Positions 10,691-22,673 of a stretch of 64,000 nucleotides of DNA are shown here, in pieces; the first letter of the stretch is position 1, and every line of letters begins with the position of its first letter. The DNA is from Siphonodentalium dalli (taxonomy: Eukaryota; Mollusca; Scaphopoda; Gadilida; Siphonodentaliidae): positions 163,139,465 through 163,203,464 of the forward strand of contig CP136068.1 in the NCBI GenBank assembly GCA_032622095.1. Direction: 5' to 3'. The notes under the pieces were generated by a model. That model had not been told where the DNA came from, did no database searches, and was given only the letters and a program-made list of their open reading frames with translations. A program made the position numbers and the translations under genes.

Positions 10691-11551
10691 TACTCAAACA
10701 ACGCGCGAGAACACAGTTTTTATGAACCCAACTCTAAAATAGTTTTGGTATGTCGTGGTGTTCGTCAGTAAATTCTGACCGATTTCCCCCAGAGAATAAC
10801 GCAACGTTATTCTAACAAAAATTAACATTAAGTTATTTTCTGTTGTGTTCAGGATATCCCTCTTTTTTCACATTGATAAAAGTTAAAATAAATATTTAAA
10901 ACCTAGTTTTTATTGGTAAGATGATCATATATATACGGTTAAAATACTTAGGAAAATATGTGTTGCGTGAATTTGGAGTTATCCCTCCTGTATATGGGAT
11001 CTTATACAGTGGAGATTTACCGATTCCAATCGAGTACCATTCGACTGTTTCTGGGGGTTTTAGTGGGGGAAGAACGGTAAACAAAATAACAAAATATGAT
11101 CTAGAAAGATCAAAAATGTGATGTACAATCGTAAACCAATCTCACAATTACCACCAAGCAAACTGCGGGAAGAATAAAGCGCCACATTCACCGGTGGAGT
11201 ATTTATTATGTTTAGAGTTACCGAACTTGAAAAGTGGGATAACTTTTCTGTACGGGATTCTCCTTTTTGCTTGTTTCTCAATGGATATGAATGAACTTTG
11301 GTATATATGTCCGGACTGTTTTTTTCCAGCCATGTCTTGAAACCCACCCCTTGTGGAACGCAAAACACCAAACATACAGAGAAAACCAGGACCAAATCTC
11401 CTACATTGAGATTCAGCGAATCTAGTAATGAACAGCAGGACTGGTCTCTAGCAGTATATTCTTGACTGCAGTGGATTTTTAATCGTTTTTGTTAAATATC
11501 ATATTTCCATAGCTCTGCAGTCAATTTATTTTAAAGCTTAGTATATGAATA

Positions 11552-11682
11552 GAGCATGGCTTGGGGTTGACTACGCGAATGTAGTGGCCAGTGGGAAGGG
11601 TGTTGTTCATGAGCCGAAGGAGAGTGAACTACACCATTTCCACTGGCCACTACATTCGCGTAGTCAACTCCAAGATATGCTC
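11552..11682. mobile_element. Small foldback MITE, family FB-1 copy B
   Basis: The ends GAGCATGGCTTGG and CCAAGATATGCTC are flanked by TA (11,550-11,551 and 11,683-11,684). Arms are ~57 bp and include GACTACGCGAATGTAGTGGC and its complement. The terminal ~13 bp match the 5.8-kb copy, while the arms differ at many sites in both strands together. Confidence 0.75.
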
Positions 11683-11915
11683 TAATCATTATATTATATC
11701 GAACATACATGTATATAGACAAACTGACGTTCTAATAGCTACATACCATCGAACATGTTATTGCTAAACTGAAGTCATTGTATTGTGTCCAGGTTGCATT
11801 CAATTTCCTTCTCGTCACAAAACCTATTAAGCAGCTTTATTGCTATTGTGGGTATATCCGATCACTGACACAGCGCGTACGGAAATTTATAAAGATAAAT
11901 AAAAATTATGTCTAT

Positions 11916-12011
11916 ACACCAGGTAGGTGATATTGCTCTACACCAGCTAGGTGATTTTGTTTTACACCAGATAGGTGATATTGGTTTACACCAGATAGGT
12001 GATTGTATTAT
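11916..12011 (+). repeat. 24-bp tandem repeat, 4 copies
   Basis: Unit ACACCAG(G/C/A)TAGGTGAT followed by a T/G-rich tail, four times in a row. The core is near-palindromic (CACC...GGTG). No coding function is evident. Confidence 0.8.
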
Positions 12012-14407
12012 ATCAGATAGGTTAAATTATTATATGTTACGTGCCACCCAGACTCATTAGACATTACTAAAATATGTTTATCGAACATATAGCAATACAA
12101 TAGAGCACACAGGAGCACCAATGGGAAATCAAAGAAAGTTATTGATTCCAATAGTTTCAGATTGGTCAGGATTGGTTAGGAATTTTATAACGTTCACAGT
12201 TTATCTAATATGAATTCAGGAATCTTGTATGAGTTCAGAAAAGGCATTATTTCTATTGGACTGCTCAAGTGTAGCATGTAAGAGTAAAGCATATAATAAA
12301 AAACAAACCTACACTTTTAGTAGAAACCTGTATTAACTCATTCATGACTACATGAGATTGTGAATTATTACCATTTCTATCTCTTTTGTCACAAATGAGA
12401 TACTTGTGTTATCCACTCACAAGTCTAGGTATGTTACATGTTTTTTTCTTTATACATCAGTGTATACATCAGTGTTTAATGCCCATGTTTGACCAGATTT
12501 GGCATTAAATTTATTTCTTTAAAGTTATCCTTATTTCATGTTAATTACATAGAATACTGCATGGGCGATTCAGCTGCATTAATAATACTTTCCCTTGTCC
12601 TAAAGAGGCACAAACCAACATCCAATGGCCCTAGCGTGTTTAGTGTTAATTGCTGCAGTTCCTTATTATTGATTTCTTAGTGTTACAAACCAGTACAAAC
12701 TAGTAAAAATCCAATAAAAGTTGTGAAGGAAAACAAATAATTTTGTCACTGAAAAAATTGCTTTGAGCTTATTTTGACACCCACCACCCCCAGGATTCGT
12801 GTCGGAAAAATTCTGCCCCCCCCCCCTCGCTGCTGGGCATCCTTAATAAACCAATTCTTTGGTTATGCCAAAAAATAATACCTTCGTTTCCAGTAACAGA
12901 GGACAAAAAATAGGATAGGAAGGGGGACCTTTTTTTTAAATTCCCATAACGCACAAGGTAATTACAGCTATATTATATATACAGGTATACTGAGGAATCA
13001 ATTGGACGAGTTGTACTATATGGACGTTGAGTGCGTACTCGCGTTGAATTGCATGGTGTATGGCTGTATACATATTCAAATTCCTGGTTTGGTAACTCAA
13101 ATAATTGTCATCTCAGAGTGCAGACAGCATGTGAACATCGCATCAGACGCATTACATTCACACGTGTCAATCGCAGAACGTATGTTATATGAAGAGCGTC
13201 TAGTCCGCGATTTACATGTGGGATACATATAGGAGATATGTGGATGTGATTATGGGCGATTTGCTCGTGAACTATGAGACTCCCGTACACGCATACCGAT
13301 ACCCACATACAAGCAGACGCATACAAGTATATGTATGTTTATAATTATATAACAACGAGTATATAATATATACACGCACAGCATGATGTATGTTGGGATA
13401 GTTCTCTCGATACCTATATATTTGGTGGGACGTGTCCCCAAACGGGGGTTGGGTTTCTGTGATTTTAACCTTGATGCCTGGTACACTGTACGGCTGGTAT
13501 ACGATTGTTCTGGGTATGTTTAGATTCAGGACTGTCTATCACGAATATGGGGCACTAACAAACACCACACAGATATACGTTTCGAGCTGGTTTACATATA
13601 TGTGTAATACAGAGACTATACGTACCTCCGACGTTTATATAAACAAATTACCACCGGACTGTTATGGGTGGGGTTTGTAGTTGCAATGATTGTGCTATCA
13701 TTGCTTTGTAAGGGAACTCCGGGATGCAAACAAAAACCCATATGAAGGGCGCTTTGTTCCGCGTTCTGTATATGAAGTGCATGGCCATGTAACAATAACA
13801 TACCTCTAAATTTGGTTATAATAACTGGGGTTGTTTGAGTTTCATATAACAACGCTCTTTAAAAAGCTCACACTAACTTCATAGAACCGCCGGAACACGG
13901 AACCATTCACCATAACCCATCTTGTAAAAAATATATGGATATCCACATTCCAACAGTAGTTGCTCATATAAAAACTAAATTAATGTCTAACACTCTAAAT
14001 GAACAGATGTAAGATTGGAACTTAAACATTTCGACAACTTAAAGCTATAGTTATTTAATAGCACGCATTTGATATGTATCCCTTTAAATAACCTTACACG
14101 TACCTGACGTGTGACGTCACGGGCGAATAAACGCCGAATATACGTCACACCGGAGCTCGTGAGTCGTGACATATTTCATAACGTCTGCACTTCAGACCAA
14201 CGGGAACAAGCCACAGGTAGGCTGTCCAGGTTGGGCTCCATTACGTATAGAAGATATGTGTTCATAAAATAATTCATATGGGTTACACCAACATGTACAC
14301 TGGGTGGAAGTCACCACACTCGCATGTCATTATTTTCTAACATGTAACCTAATTTTTAATTTATACCATGATTTTTACTTTTAAATGTTATTGCAATTGT
14401 AAACATG
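12012..14407. other. Long non-coding stretch, no gene recognised
   Basis: Open frames here are short, overlap on both strands and show no domain or splice-bounded exon. A C-run occurs near 12,817. I see no transposon termini. Confidence 0.4.
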
Positions 14408-14472
14408 ACTTACGTGTACATCAACTTGACCTACGTGTATATCAACTTGACTTACGTGTACATCAACTTGAC
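14408..14472 (+). repeat. 21-bp tandem repeat, 3 copies
   Basis: Unit ACTTACGTGTACATCAACTT with small changes, repeated three times. The 21-bp period is a multiple of three and gives a short heptapeptide repeat in one frame, but no gene surrounds it. Confidence 0.8.
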
Positions 14473-15219
14473 CACAATTTGCTAAAATTATATATACATT
14501 ATAATTACCTGTGCCAAATTATCATCAAATTAGTTCAACGTATTGCAGGTAACGACGCGAAACGTTATGTGACATGCGCTTAGCATGGCAATTAATCAAC
14601 GATCTGCAACTGATGATGATCTTATCGAAACATTTTGGCATCTTTCTAGCTCATTTGCATGGAAGTAATTATCTAAAAGTGACCTACTTTTGGCATTTTT
14701 TTTTTTTTTTTTGTGGGGTACGTTCCGCTCCAGGATCCAGCTTTCACATTGCACCTCAAAACTCATGTCACCAGCACGAGGAGAAATTTGTCTGCGATAA
14801 ATTGGGACCTTGGTCATCATCATATTTAGCCTCGAATCTTTTTTAATATGCCTAGCAGACAACGTCCCCTTTCTTTTGACACCCATACATTGATGTATCA
14901 CCTTCATTATATGGGGAAATTATATGACGGATAGGTTGTAAGCCATTATTTATTTATGTTGACAAACGGAAAGGCCGTATGGTCCGTCATCCAGTGCTCC
15001 ATTCTGACTTGTTATTGTCATTCCGGGGGCTATGTGTGATTTTCGTTGAACCGGGCAGATGTGTTACCCTGTCAGACAACCACTTACCTGTATTAGTTAA
15101 CCACACAAAATGCAAATCGGGATACCAAAAATAAATTTGTCAAGAGAAAGGGTATTGATTAGTAGATAACCCGCATCATAACCGTGCCCGATTAATCTCA
15201 AATAGAGCCTATATGGAGG
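14473..15219. other. Non-coding stretch, nothing recognised
   Basis: Contains a poly-T run near 14,700. No exon, RNA or repeat terminus identified. Confidence 0.35.
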
Positions 15220-15291
15220 CAGTTTTGATTAAAACCATACTCAGACTCTAAAAGTACCTTTAGAGTCTGAGTATGGTTTTAATCAGAACTG
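15220..15291. repeat. Near-perfect 72-bp hairpin
   Basis: Arms of ~34 bp contain AACCATACTCAGACTCTAAA and its complement, with one internal mismatch and a 3-4 base loop (GTAC region). It could be a tiny MITE or a transcribed hairpin. No clear target duplication was found. Confidence 0.8.
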
Positions 15292-15861
15292 ATGTACATG
15301 CAAAGGCTTCTCAGTCACGATTTAATATTGTAGAATGAAACTGTCGGAAATGAGTCTCCCTTGTATGGTTTCCAGCCGCCGCGTTCTGATAAATTAGGGG
15401 TAGGATGGAGCCAAATGATGACACAAACATGATGAGGCGATTCAATAGACGCAGACGACTCCGAGTGATTAATTTCGTGGGCGACTTACTCGGCATCTGC
15501 ATGGATCAATGTATATTAGTAGCCGATAGGGAATACTTGGAAAACACCACTAACGTTTTCTCTTCTTTTGTTTGTTTGTTTTTTTTCGGGTCCCCAGTAC
15601 CACCTAATACCCACACGATTGAATAGCGAAAGCAACCCAATCTGGATTCACGATTACATAGTGCTTGTTTTTCAATCTGAGTACGAGGTGCCACGGGATG
15701 TTTGGATTGTATTTCGAAATGAGAATGCTGAGTTAAGGGGATAAGCCAATGTATAGAACGTACTTTGGATTAAATAACGGAGATTTTTCTAAAACAGTTT
15801 ACAACACCACGAGTGATCAATTTTGGCCGTCCATAAGTCAAATAACTTCCCCGTTTAAAAA

Positions 15862-16232
15862 CGCTCTTTAAAGTGATATTAAACACTCCAGTAGGGTGAT
15901 CAAATAGAAATGGTGAATGATCTTCCTCAAAGTAGTAATATTTTACAAATTTTATATCAAAATTGACAACACACACCGTCATTCTTATATGTTAATGAAA
16001 TGCAGTGACTCTCGATGGCAAAAAGTTTATCGCCGATAGTTGCGTCCCGAATATAGAAGTAAATATTTACATTTGAGCATAGTTCAGACGATGTTTTCTT
16101 TGGAGTGGTATGGTCGATTTGGTTCAGATTTTCGGCTATGTTAGTAGAACGTTACATTCTCCCAGATGACATGGTGCCTGAATACCAACCTACCAGTTTC
16201 ACGCACCCGAACAAGTGCATAATATTTCTTTA
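15862..16232 (+). repeat. Dispersed repeat R2, copy 1
   Basis: About 370 bp similar throughout to 60,025-60,395. Landmarks are TTTAAAGTGATATTAAACAC at the start, GACAACACACACCGTCATTC in the middle and GTTCAGACGATGTTTTCT later. The second copy is inserted in a LINE, which marks this as a mobile, non-coding element. Confidence 0.8.
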
Positions 16233-17300
16233 ATTGTTTTTTTTGTCGGAATATCTCCGTTAGTTAGTTAATATAATCACCCCCTTCGATTAAATCAGAA
16301 TACTCGTTTTGGAATGCAATCCCAGGGATGTGGCTAGAGGGGGGGGTGTGGGGGGGGTGTCTGTGCAATCCCAATATCACATGACACATGTGTCTCAGAC
16401 TGAATACCTAATCGTGAATCCCGATTATATATTGTTATATATATAATCCTTGGCCAATTGACTGTCAGTACACACAATACATGTTTCGTGAAAGTTTTTT
16501 GGGTAACTTTTTCAATGGAGGGGGGGGGGGGATTTGACATTTTTATCGTGGTTTGATATGACCCGTAAAAACTTATTCAATTCATGAATAGATTTCATTA
16601 AGTCGGGTCCCGATTTTCTCCAGCCAAAATAATAAAGAGCATAATTGACATTCTATAACTGCTATGGCATGAATAAATAGTGTGTTTTTTTTTACATCTG
16701 TGCAAAAAAAATGATGTGTGTGTGTAATAGTAGGATCTGTTTGTCTGTCTGCATGGCCGTCTGCATGGCCGTCTGTCTGTCTGTCTGTCTGGATTTTCTC
16801 CCAGACTGCTGGTCCGATTTCAAACAAATTCAGTATGGGGGCGGGGTACCCATTGCGGAGGTTATAACGGGGTTAGATTTTCAAATGTTTTATTTAAAAA
16901 AATGTAATTAAATAAATAAAAATAATTACTTTTGTTTATCAAATAAGTCCAATATGAACATATATGAATAGCTAGGCCCAGTATTAACCTATTTGTACGA
17001 TGATATGTTGCAGCACAAGATGTACGCTCTTTATATATGTGTTATCACTGTGGCCCGCGCCATGATCGCCATCCGACGGAATAACGGGTATCGGTCCACC
17101 ATGGGCTTATTCCAGAACGAAATGAGTCCAATATGAACCAAAGTAAATATTTAGGTCCAGTGTGAACCTATATGCACGAGGATATATTGAAGTAGCAAAA
17201 TACATATTATCTCGATATATAAAAGTATATATCATCTGTCTGTCATCTGCGAGAAGCGCAAAAAGGGCCACCAGTCTGTCAACGCACAAAGGGGCCACAG
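16233..17300. other. Low-complexity stretch without a gene
   Basis: Contains G runs at about 16,339-16,358 and 16,519-16,530 and a GTCT tetranucleotide repeat at 16,737-16,792 interrupted by GCATGGCC. No exon recognised. Confidence 0.6.
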
Positions 17301-17600
17301 GAATAAAGAGCTGAATAAAGAGCTGAATAAAGAGCTGAATAAAGAGCTGAATAAAGAGCTGAATAAAGAGCTGAATAAAGAGCTGAATAAAGAGCTGAAT
17401 AAAGAGCTGAATAAAGAGCTGAATAAAGAGCTGAATAAAGAGCTGAATAAAGAGCTGAATAAAGAGCTGAATAAAGAGCTGAATAAAGAGCTGAATAAAG
17501 AGCTGAATAAAGAGCTGAATAAAGAGCTGAATAAAGAGCTGAATAAAGAGCTGAATAAAGAGCTGAATAAAGAGCTGAATAAAGAGCTGAATAAAGAGCT
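17301..17600. repeat. 12-bp perfect tandem array, 25 copies
   Basis: The unit GAATAAAGAGCT is repeated exactly 25 times in 300 bp with no mismatch that I can see. One minus-strand frame reads Ser-Ser-Leu-Phe repeated, but the flanks show no gene. Perfect homogeneity suggests very recent expansion, or an assembly artefact. Confidence 0.95.
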
Positions 17601-17613
17601 TGTTTCAGTTGTA

Positions 17614-17997
17614 TATGTGACCCGCCATATCAAATCCAGTCGTAAGTCGGGATTTTTTTTACCCTGTGCCAATGCATTCTCTTATATATGCGAGTCGACC
17701 ATAGGTCGCCTCGCATATATAAGAGAATGCATTGGCCTAACAATTTTTTATCATTTTTTTTAAATAAATGTTTCTTACATTTTTTAGGACATAAAATAAA
17801 AAAACATCCATTACCCTGCAGGGAGCCCCACACATATATAGAAGAGTGTCGTCTGCTCATGTTTGTCTGGGGCTCTGTATGGGTAAAATTATAAAATTGT
17901 TAAAGAATACGAGAAAAAATTATTAAAATTGTAAAAAATTGACACAGGGTAATCAAAATCCCGACTTACGACTGGATTTGATATGGCGGGTCACATA
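17614..17997. mobile_element. TA-flanked MITE, family M2, full copy
   Basis: The inverted ends TATGTGACCCGCCATATC and GATATGGCGGGTCACATA extend ~43 bp (through AATCCAGTCGTAAGTCGGGA) and are flanked by TA. Inside the left end is one copy of the ~69-bp palindrome (CCAATGCATTCTCTTATATA...) that is also found twice in each TTAA MITE. The interior is otherwise different and includes GGAGCCCCACACATATAT. A truncated copy lies at 61,769-62,060. Confidence 0.75.
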
Positions 17998-18583
17998 TAT
18001 ATATAAGTTTTATGGGACCCACGCGCAAGTTTTTCCCCATACAACCACCCACATCCCCTCCCCCAGCGCAAGTATTTTTTTTTCCAAAGACAATTGGGAC
18101 CGCCCAAGTTTGATGAAAAACGGTGAAAATAGCTGCATATGCAGACAGACGCTGTGAAATGTTTTAAGTAACCATGTGGATGAAATGCCAATAACGAAAG
18201 CATATTGAAAAGCGCCATCAGAAATCGCAGGATATCACTTAACTCTCGCTAATTAAACTTATGACTTTCTAAGATGATCATCCCCAACAAATGAAAAGTG
18301 ACGTTAAATCATATTAATTTTGTATGCTGTTGTTGTTGTTGTTGTTGTTGTGGTTGTTGTTGTCGTTGGCTTAAACATATATATTACCAACAATTGTATT
18401 ACATTACAAATTGGCATTGGTATTAGTTGTTGTTGCTGCTGTAACTGGAGATCTGGAACCCTGTATACACATTTAATCAACATGTAATTTATCTAGACAT
18501 CAGGCTTCGTAAGTTTTAATCATCTCCCTACCCGGAGACATTTCCGTCATCAATATTTTCTAGGGATTCGCGCTTAATATAAG
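17998..18583 (+). other. Upstream flank of the homeobox gene
   Basis: Should contain the 5' UTR and perhaps the core promoter of the plus-strand homeobox gene. It includes a TTG trinucleotide repeat at 18,322-18,361. AATATAA lies just before the ATG, too close to act as a TATA box for it. No confident regulatory motif. Confidence 0.35.
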
Positions 18584-18878
18584 ATGCCGCTTGAGCTCGG
18601 TTACGGGCTTAGCATTACGAATATGGACAGTGTCGGAACCAATATCGATAAGGTATCGAGCACGGAGTCCAAAGAAGGGCCCTGGAAACAAAGGGAGAAG
18701 GAACTATTCGCCGTAGAAAGGAATCGCTCCCCGTCACCCAACCCCATCATTGCGCCGGCCGATCACCATGGAAACCAGTTCGATTCGTCGCCGTTTTCCA
18801 TCAGATACATTCTGAACCTCGAAGACGATGCATCCGCATCGAGCCTTTGTTCTACGAATTGGCACGAAAAATCTACTG
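18584..18878 (+). CDS. Paired-class homeobox gene, exon 1 with eh1 motif
   Basis: This exon encodes the N-terminal 98 residues of a transcription factor. Residues 71-78 read FSIRYILN, a match to the eh1 (FSIxxIL) motif, the octapeptide-like element that recruits Groucho/TLE co-repressors in many paired-class homeoproteins. An acidic stretch (LEDDASAS) follows. The exon ends at a strong donor, CTACTG|GTAAGT, leaving one base (phase 1). Homeobox exon 2 at 62,559 begins with two bases, so the join gives an Asp codon and keeps the frame. The ATG has A at -3. There is no paired box. The N-terminus resembles Hesx/Anf- or Prop-like layouts only in having eh1 near a paired-type homeodomain, so I leave the gene unnamed. 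The link to exon 2 across 43.7 kb is inferred from phase, strand and protein type. Confidence 0.75.
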
Positions 18879-19180
18879 GTAAGTTTAATCGAGTTGTTGT
18901 ATTCAAACGAACATGGCTCGTTCGAGCTTCCAAATGTTGTCTACTTAAAACTTGTCTACTTAATACTTGCCATATAGTCGCATCCATTTTTCAGCTGTTT
19001 TCAATGTTTTGCACAGAATTAAAATACTCGCTCTGTATCTCTACCATGTCAGGACTGCTTTATCTTTGTTTTAATCATCCAAATTGTGTGGTACATGTAT
19101 ATCCTAAAAGTGTCAGAATGAAGATAACTGTAGATGTTCGTTAATTATTGTCTACATGTGTAATTTTACGCGCCCGCTGA
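18879..19180 (+). other. Start of the 43.7-kb intron 1
   Basis: After the GTAAGT donor the frame stays open for a while by chance (to 19,144) but shows no domain. Intron 1 would run from 18,879 to 62,558 and contains all the repeats listed between those points. Confidence 0.6.
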
Positions 19181-19580
19181 TTAACCCTTTACCCAACAAA
19201 CCGGCCAAAACCGGCCAAATAAAGCTTCAACAGCCTAAAATATCTTCGGTCTGTCTCAATAGAACCATACAAATATGGATATCATTGGAACCGGCTCCTT
19301 GACCACAGTGTGATAGTTACAGTTATACCCTGTGCCAATGCATTCTCTTATATATGCGAGTCGATCATAGGTCGCCTCGCATATATAAGAGAATGCATTG
19401 GCCTAAAACAAATCTTTTTTTAACACTTTTTACCATTTTTTCTTACATTCTTTAACAATTTTATAATTTTTAATGTGTTAAGCCAATGCATTCTCTTATA
19501 TATGCGAGGCGACCTATGGTCGACTCGCATATATAAGAGAATGCATTGGCACAGGGCCGTTATGTTGGGTAAAGGGTTAA
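19181..19580 (-). mobile_element. TTAA MITE (family M1) copy 1
   Basis: 400 bp, with ends TTAACCCTTTACCCAACA and TGTTGGGTAAAGGGTTAA. The TTAA at both edges and the CCC-starting termini are what piggyBac-superfamily elements and their MITEs show. Two ~69-bp palindromes lie inside as reverse complements of each other (19,335-19,405 and 19,480-19,555). The subterminal GGCCGGTTTTGGCCGG end lies on the left here, so this copy is inverted relative to copy 2. Confidence 0.85.
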
Positions 19581-19756
19581 AACATTCGAACCGGCACAAA
19601 TGAAACGATCTCCGAATTATGTATAACTTTTGGGATTCAAACGATCCGATTTGACACTAAATAATTCAGGATTCCCCTATTTTCAGCTTATCATTCAAAA
19701 AGAAAGTTTAAAAATACTTGTATTCGCCATCATTCGTATCTCACAGTCATCGCGAA

Positions 19757-22580
19757 AATCCACATAATCATCCATGCGTAATACGTCCATTAAACGATCA
19801 CAGAATCATCCATGCGTAATACGTCTATTAAACGATCACAGAATCATCCATGCGTAATACATCTATTAAACGACCACATAATCATCCATGTGCAATACGT
19901 CTATTAAACGATCACAGAATCATCCATGCGTAATACGTCTATTAAACGATCACATAATCATCCATGTGCAATACGTCTATTAAACGATCACAGAATCATC
20001 CATGCGTAATACGTCTATTAAACGATCACAGAATCATCCATGCGTAATACGTCTATTAAACGATCACAGAATCATCCATGCGTAATACGTCTATTAAACG
20101 ATCACAGAATCATCCATGCGTAATACGTCTATTAAACGATCACAGAATCATCCATGCGTAATACGTCTGTTAAACGATCACAGAATCATCCATGCGTAAT
20201 ACGTCTATTAAACGATCACAGAATCATCCATGCGTAATACGTCTATTAAACGATCACAGAATCATCCATGCGTAATACGTCTATTAAACGATCACAGAAT
20301 CATCCATGCGTAATACGTCTATTAAACGATCACAGAATCATCCATGCGTAATACGTCTGTTAAACGATCACAGAATCACCCATGTGCAATACGTCTGTTA
20401 AACGATCACAGAATAATCCATGCGTAATACGTCTGTTAAACGATCACAGAATCATCCATGTGCAATACGTCTATTAAACGATCACATAATCATCCATGCG
20501 TAATACGTCTATTACACGATCACAGAATAATCCATGCGTAATACGTCTATTAAACGATCACAGAATCATCCATGCGTAATACGTCTATTAAACGATCACA
20601 GAATCATCCATGCGTAATACGTCTATTAAACGATCACAGAATCATCCATGCGTAATACGTCTGTTAAACGATCACAGAATCACCCATGTGCAATACGTCT
20701 GTTAAACGATCACAGAATAATCCATGCGTAATACGTCTGTTAAACGATCACAGAATCATCCATGTGCAATACGTCTATTAAACGATCACATAATCATCCA
20801 TGCGTAATACGTCTATTACACGATCACAGAATAATCCATGCGTAATACGTCTATTAAACGATCACATAATCATCCATGCGTAATACGTCTATTACACGAT
20901 CACAGAATCATCCATGCGTAATACGTCTATTAAACGATCACAGAATAATCCATGTGCAATACGTCTATTAAACGATCACAGAATCATCCATGCGTAATAC
21001 GTCTGTTAAACGATCACAGAATCATCCATGCGTAATACGTCTATTAAACGATCACAGAATCATCCATGTGCAATACGTCTGTTAAACGATCACAGAATCA
21101 TCCATGCGTAATACGTCTGTTAAACGATCACAGAATCATCCATGCGTAATACGTCTGCTAAACGATCACAGAATCATCCATGCGTAATACGTCTGTTAAA
21201 CGATCACAGAATCATCCATGCGTAATACGTCTGTTAAACGATCACCGAATCATCCATGTGCAATACGTCTGTTAAACGATCACAGAATCATCCATGCGTA
21301 ATATGCCTATTAAACGATCACAGAATAATCCATGCGTAATACGTCTGTTAAACGATCACAGAATCATCCATGCGTAATACGTCTGTTAAACGATCACAGA
21401 ATCATCCATGCGTAATACGTCTGTTAAACGATCACAGAATCATCCATGCGTAATACGTCTATTAAACGATCACCGAATCATCCATGTGCAATACGTCTAT
21501 TAAACGATCACAGAATCATCCATGCGTAATACGTCTATTAAACGATCACAGAATCATCCATGTACAATACGTCTATTAAACGATCACATAATCATCCATG
21601 TGCAATACGTCTATTAAACGATCACATGATCATCCATGCGTAATACGTCTGTTAAACGATCACAGAATCATCCATGCGTAATACGACTATTAAACGATCA
21701 CAGAATCATCCATGCGCAATACGTCCATTAAACGATCACAGAATCATCCATGCGTAATACGTCTATTAAACGATCACAGAATCATCCACGCGTAATACGT
21801 CTATTAAACGATCACAGAATAATCCATGCGTAATACGTCTATTAAACGATCACAGAATAATCCATGCGTAATACGTCTGTTAAACGATCACATAATCATC
21901 CATGCGTAATACGTCTATTAAACGATCACAGAATAATCCATGCGTAATACGTCTATTAAACGATCACAGAATCATCCATGCGTAATACGTCTATTAAACG
22001 ATCACATAATCATCCATGCGTAATACGTCTATTAAACGATCACAGAATCATCCATGCGTAATACGTCTGTTAAACGATCACATAATCATCCATGCGTAAT
22101 ACGTCTGTTAAACGATCACAGAATCATCCATGCGTAATACGTCTATTAAACTATCACAGAATCACCCATGCATAATAGGTCTATTAAACGATCACAGAAT
22201 CATCCATGCGTAATACGTCTATTAAACGATCACAGAATCATCCATGCGTATATACGCGTAATACGTCTATTAAACGATCACAGAATCATCCATGTGCAAT
22301 ACGTCTATTAAACTATCAGAGAATCATCCATGCGTAATACGTCTATTAAACGATCGCATAATCATCCATGCGTAATACGTCTATTAAATGATCACAGACT
22401 CATCCATGCGTAATATGCCTGTTAAACTATCACAGAATCATCCATGCGTAATACGTCTATTAAACGATCACAGAATCACCCATGCGTAATACGTCTATTA
22501 AACGATCACAGAATCATCCATGCGTAATATGTCTATTAAACTATCACAGACTCATCCATGCGTAATACGTCTATTAAACG
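19757..22580. repeat. 38-bp minisatellite, main block (~74 units)
   Basis: The unit contains GAATCATCCATGCGTAATAC then GTCTATTAAACGATCACA (38 bp). Variant sites recur: GCGTAAT/GTGCAAT, CTATTAA/CTGTTAA, CAGAAT/CATAAT and ATCATCC/ATAATCC. Variants are not random. The motif CACCCATGTGC recurs exactly 304 bp (8 units) apart at 20,378 and 20,682, which shows higher-order structure. A 38-bp period shifts the frame, so it is non-coding. There are no unique spacers, so it is not CRISPR-like. Confidence 0.95.
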
Positions 22581-22673
22581 ACCACAAAAGCTCATAACGA
22601 AAACGCTCTTTATTATCTACCAGTTGGGCGATGGAAGCGTGGACGCTCTCTGTAGAGAGATAGAGAGGGATAT
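22581..22673. repeat. Unique block duplicated inside the minisatellite, copy 1
   Basis: 93 bp of non-satellite sequence (ACCACAAAAGCTCATAACGA ... AGAGAGATAGAGAGGGATATC). It recurs 633 bp further on and separates two minisatellite blocks. Confidence 0.9.

Larger units (their letters stand above)
6106..11270. mobile_element. Composite element with long inverted arms
   Basis: The left arm (about 6,106-6,700) and right arm (about 10,691-11,270) are inverted copies of one ~0.58-kb sequence. They begin with AAGGAGAATCCCGTACAG and include CGATTGGAATCGGTAAATC. The interior is built of repeated blocks: 6,690-6,900 is similar to 7,850-8,045, and 7,220-7,840 is similar to 9,196-9,760. A separate MITE (9,772-10,690) has inserted beside the right arm. 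No transposase frame is visible. It may be a foldback-type element or an inverted segmental duplication. Confidence 0.6.

Noticed and set aside
15220-15291. microRNA precursor
   Set aside because: The hairpin is almost perfectly paired and resembles the many small foldback elements nearby. No conserved mature sequence recognised.
17232-17672. 146-codon minus-strand frame with Ser-Ser-Leu-Phe repeats
   Set aside because: It is the direct reading of the perfect 12-bp repeat. The flanks lack any gene features or splice sites.
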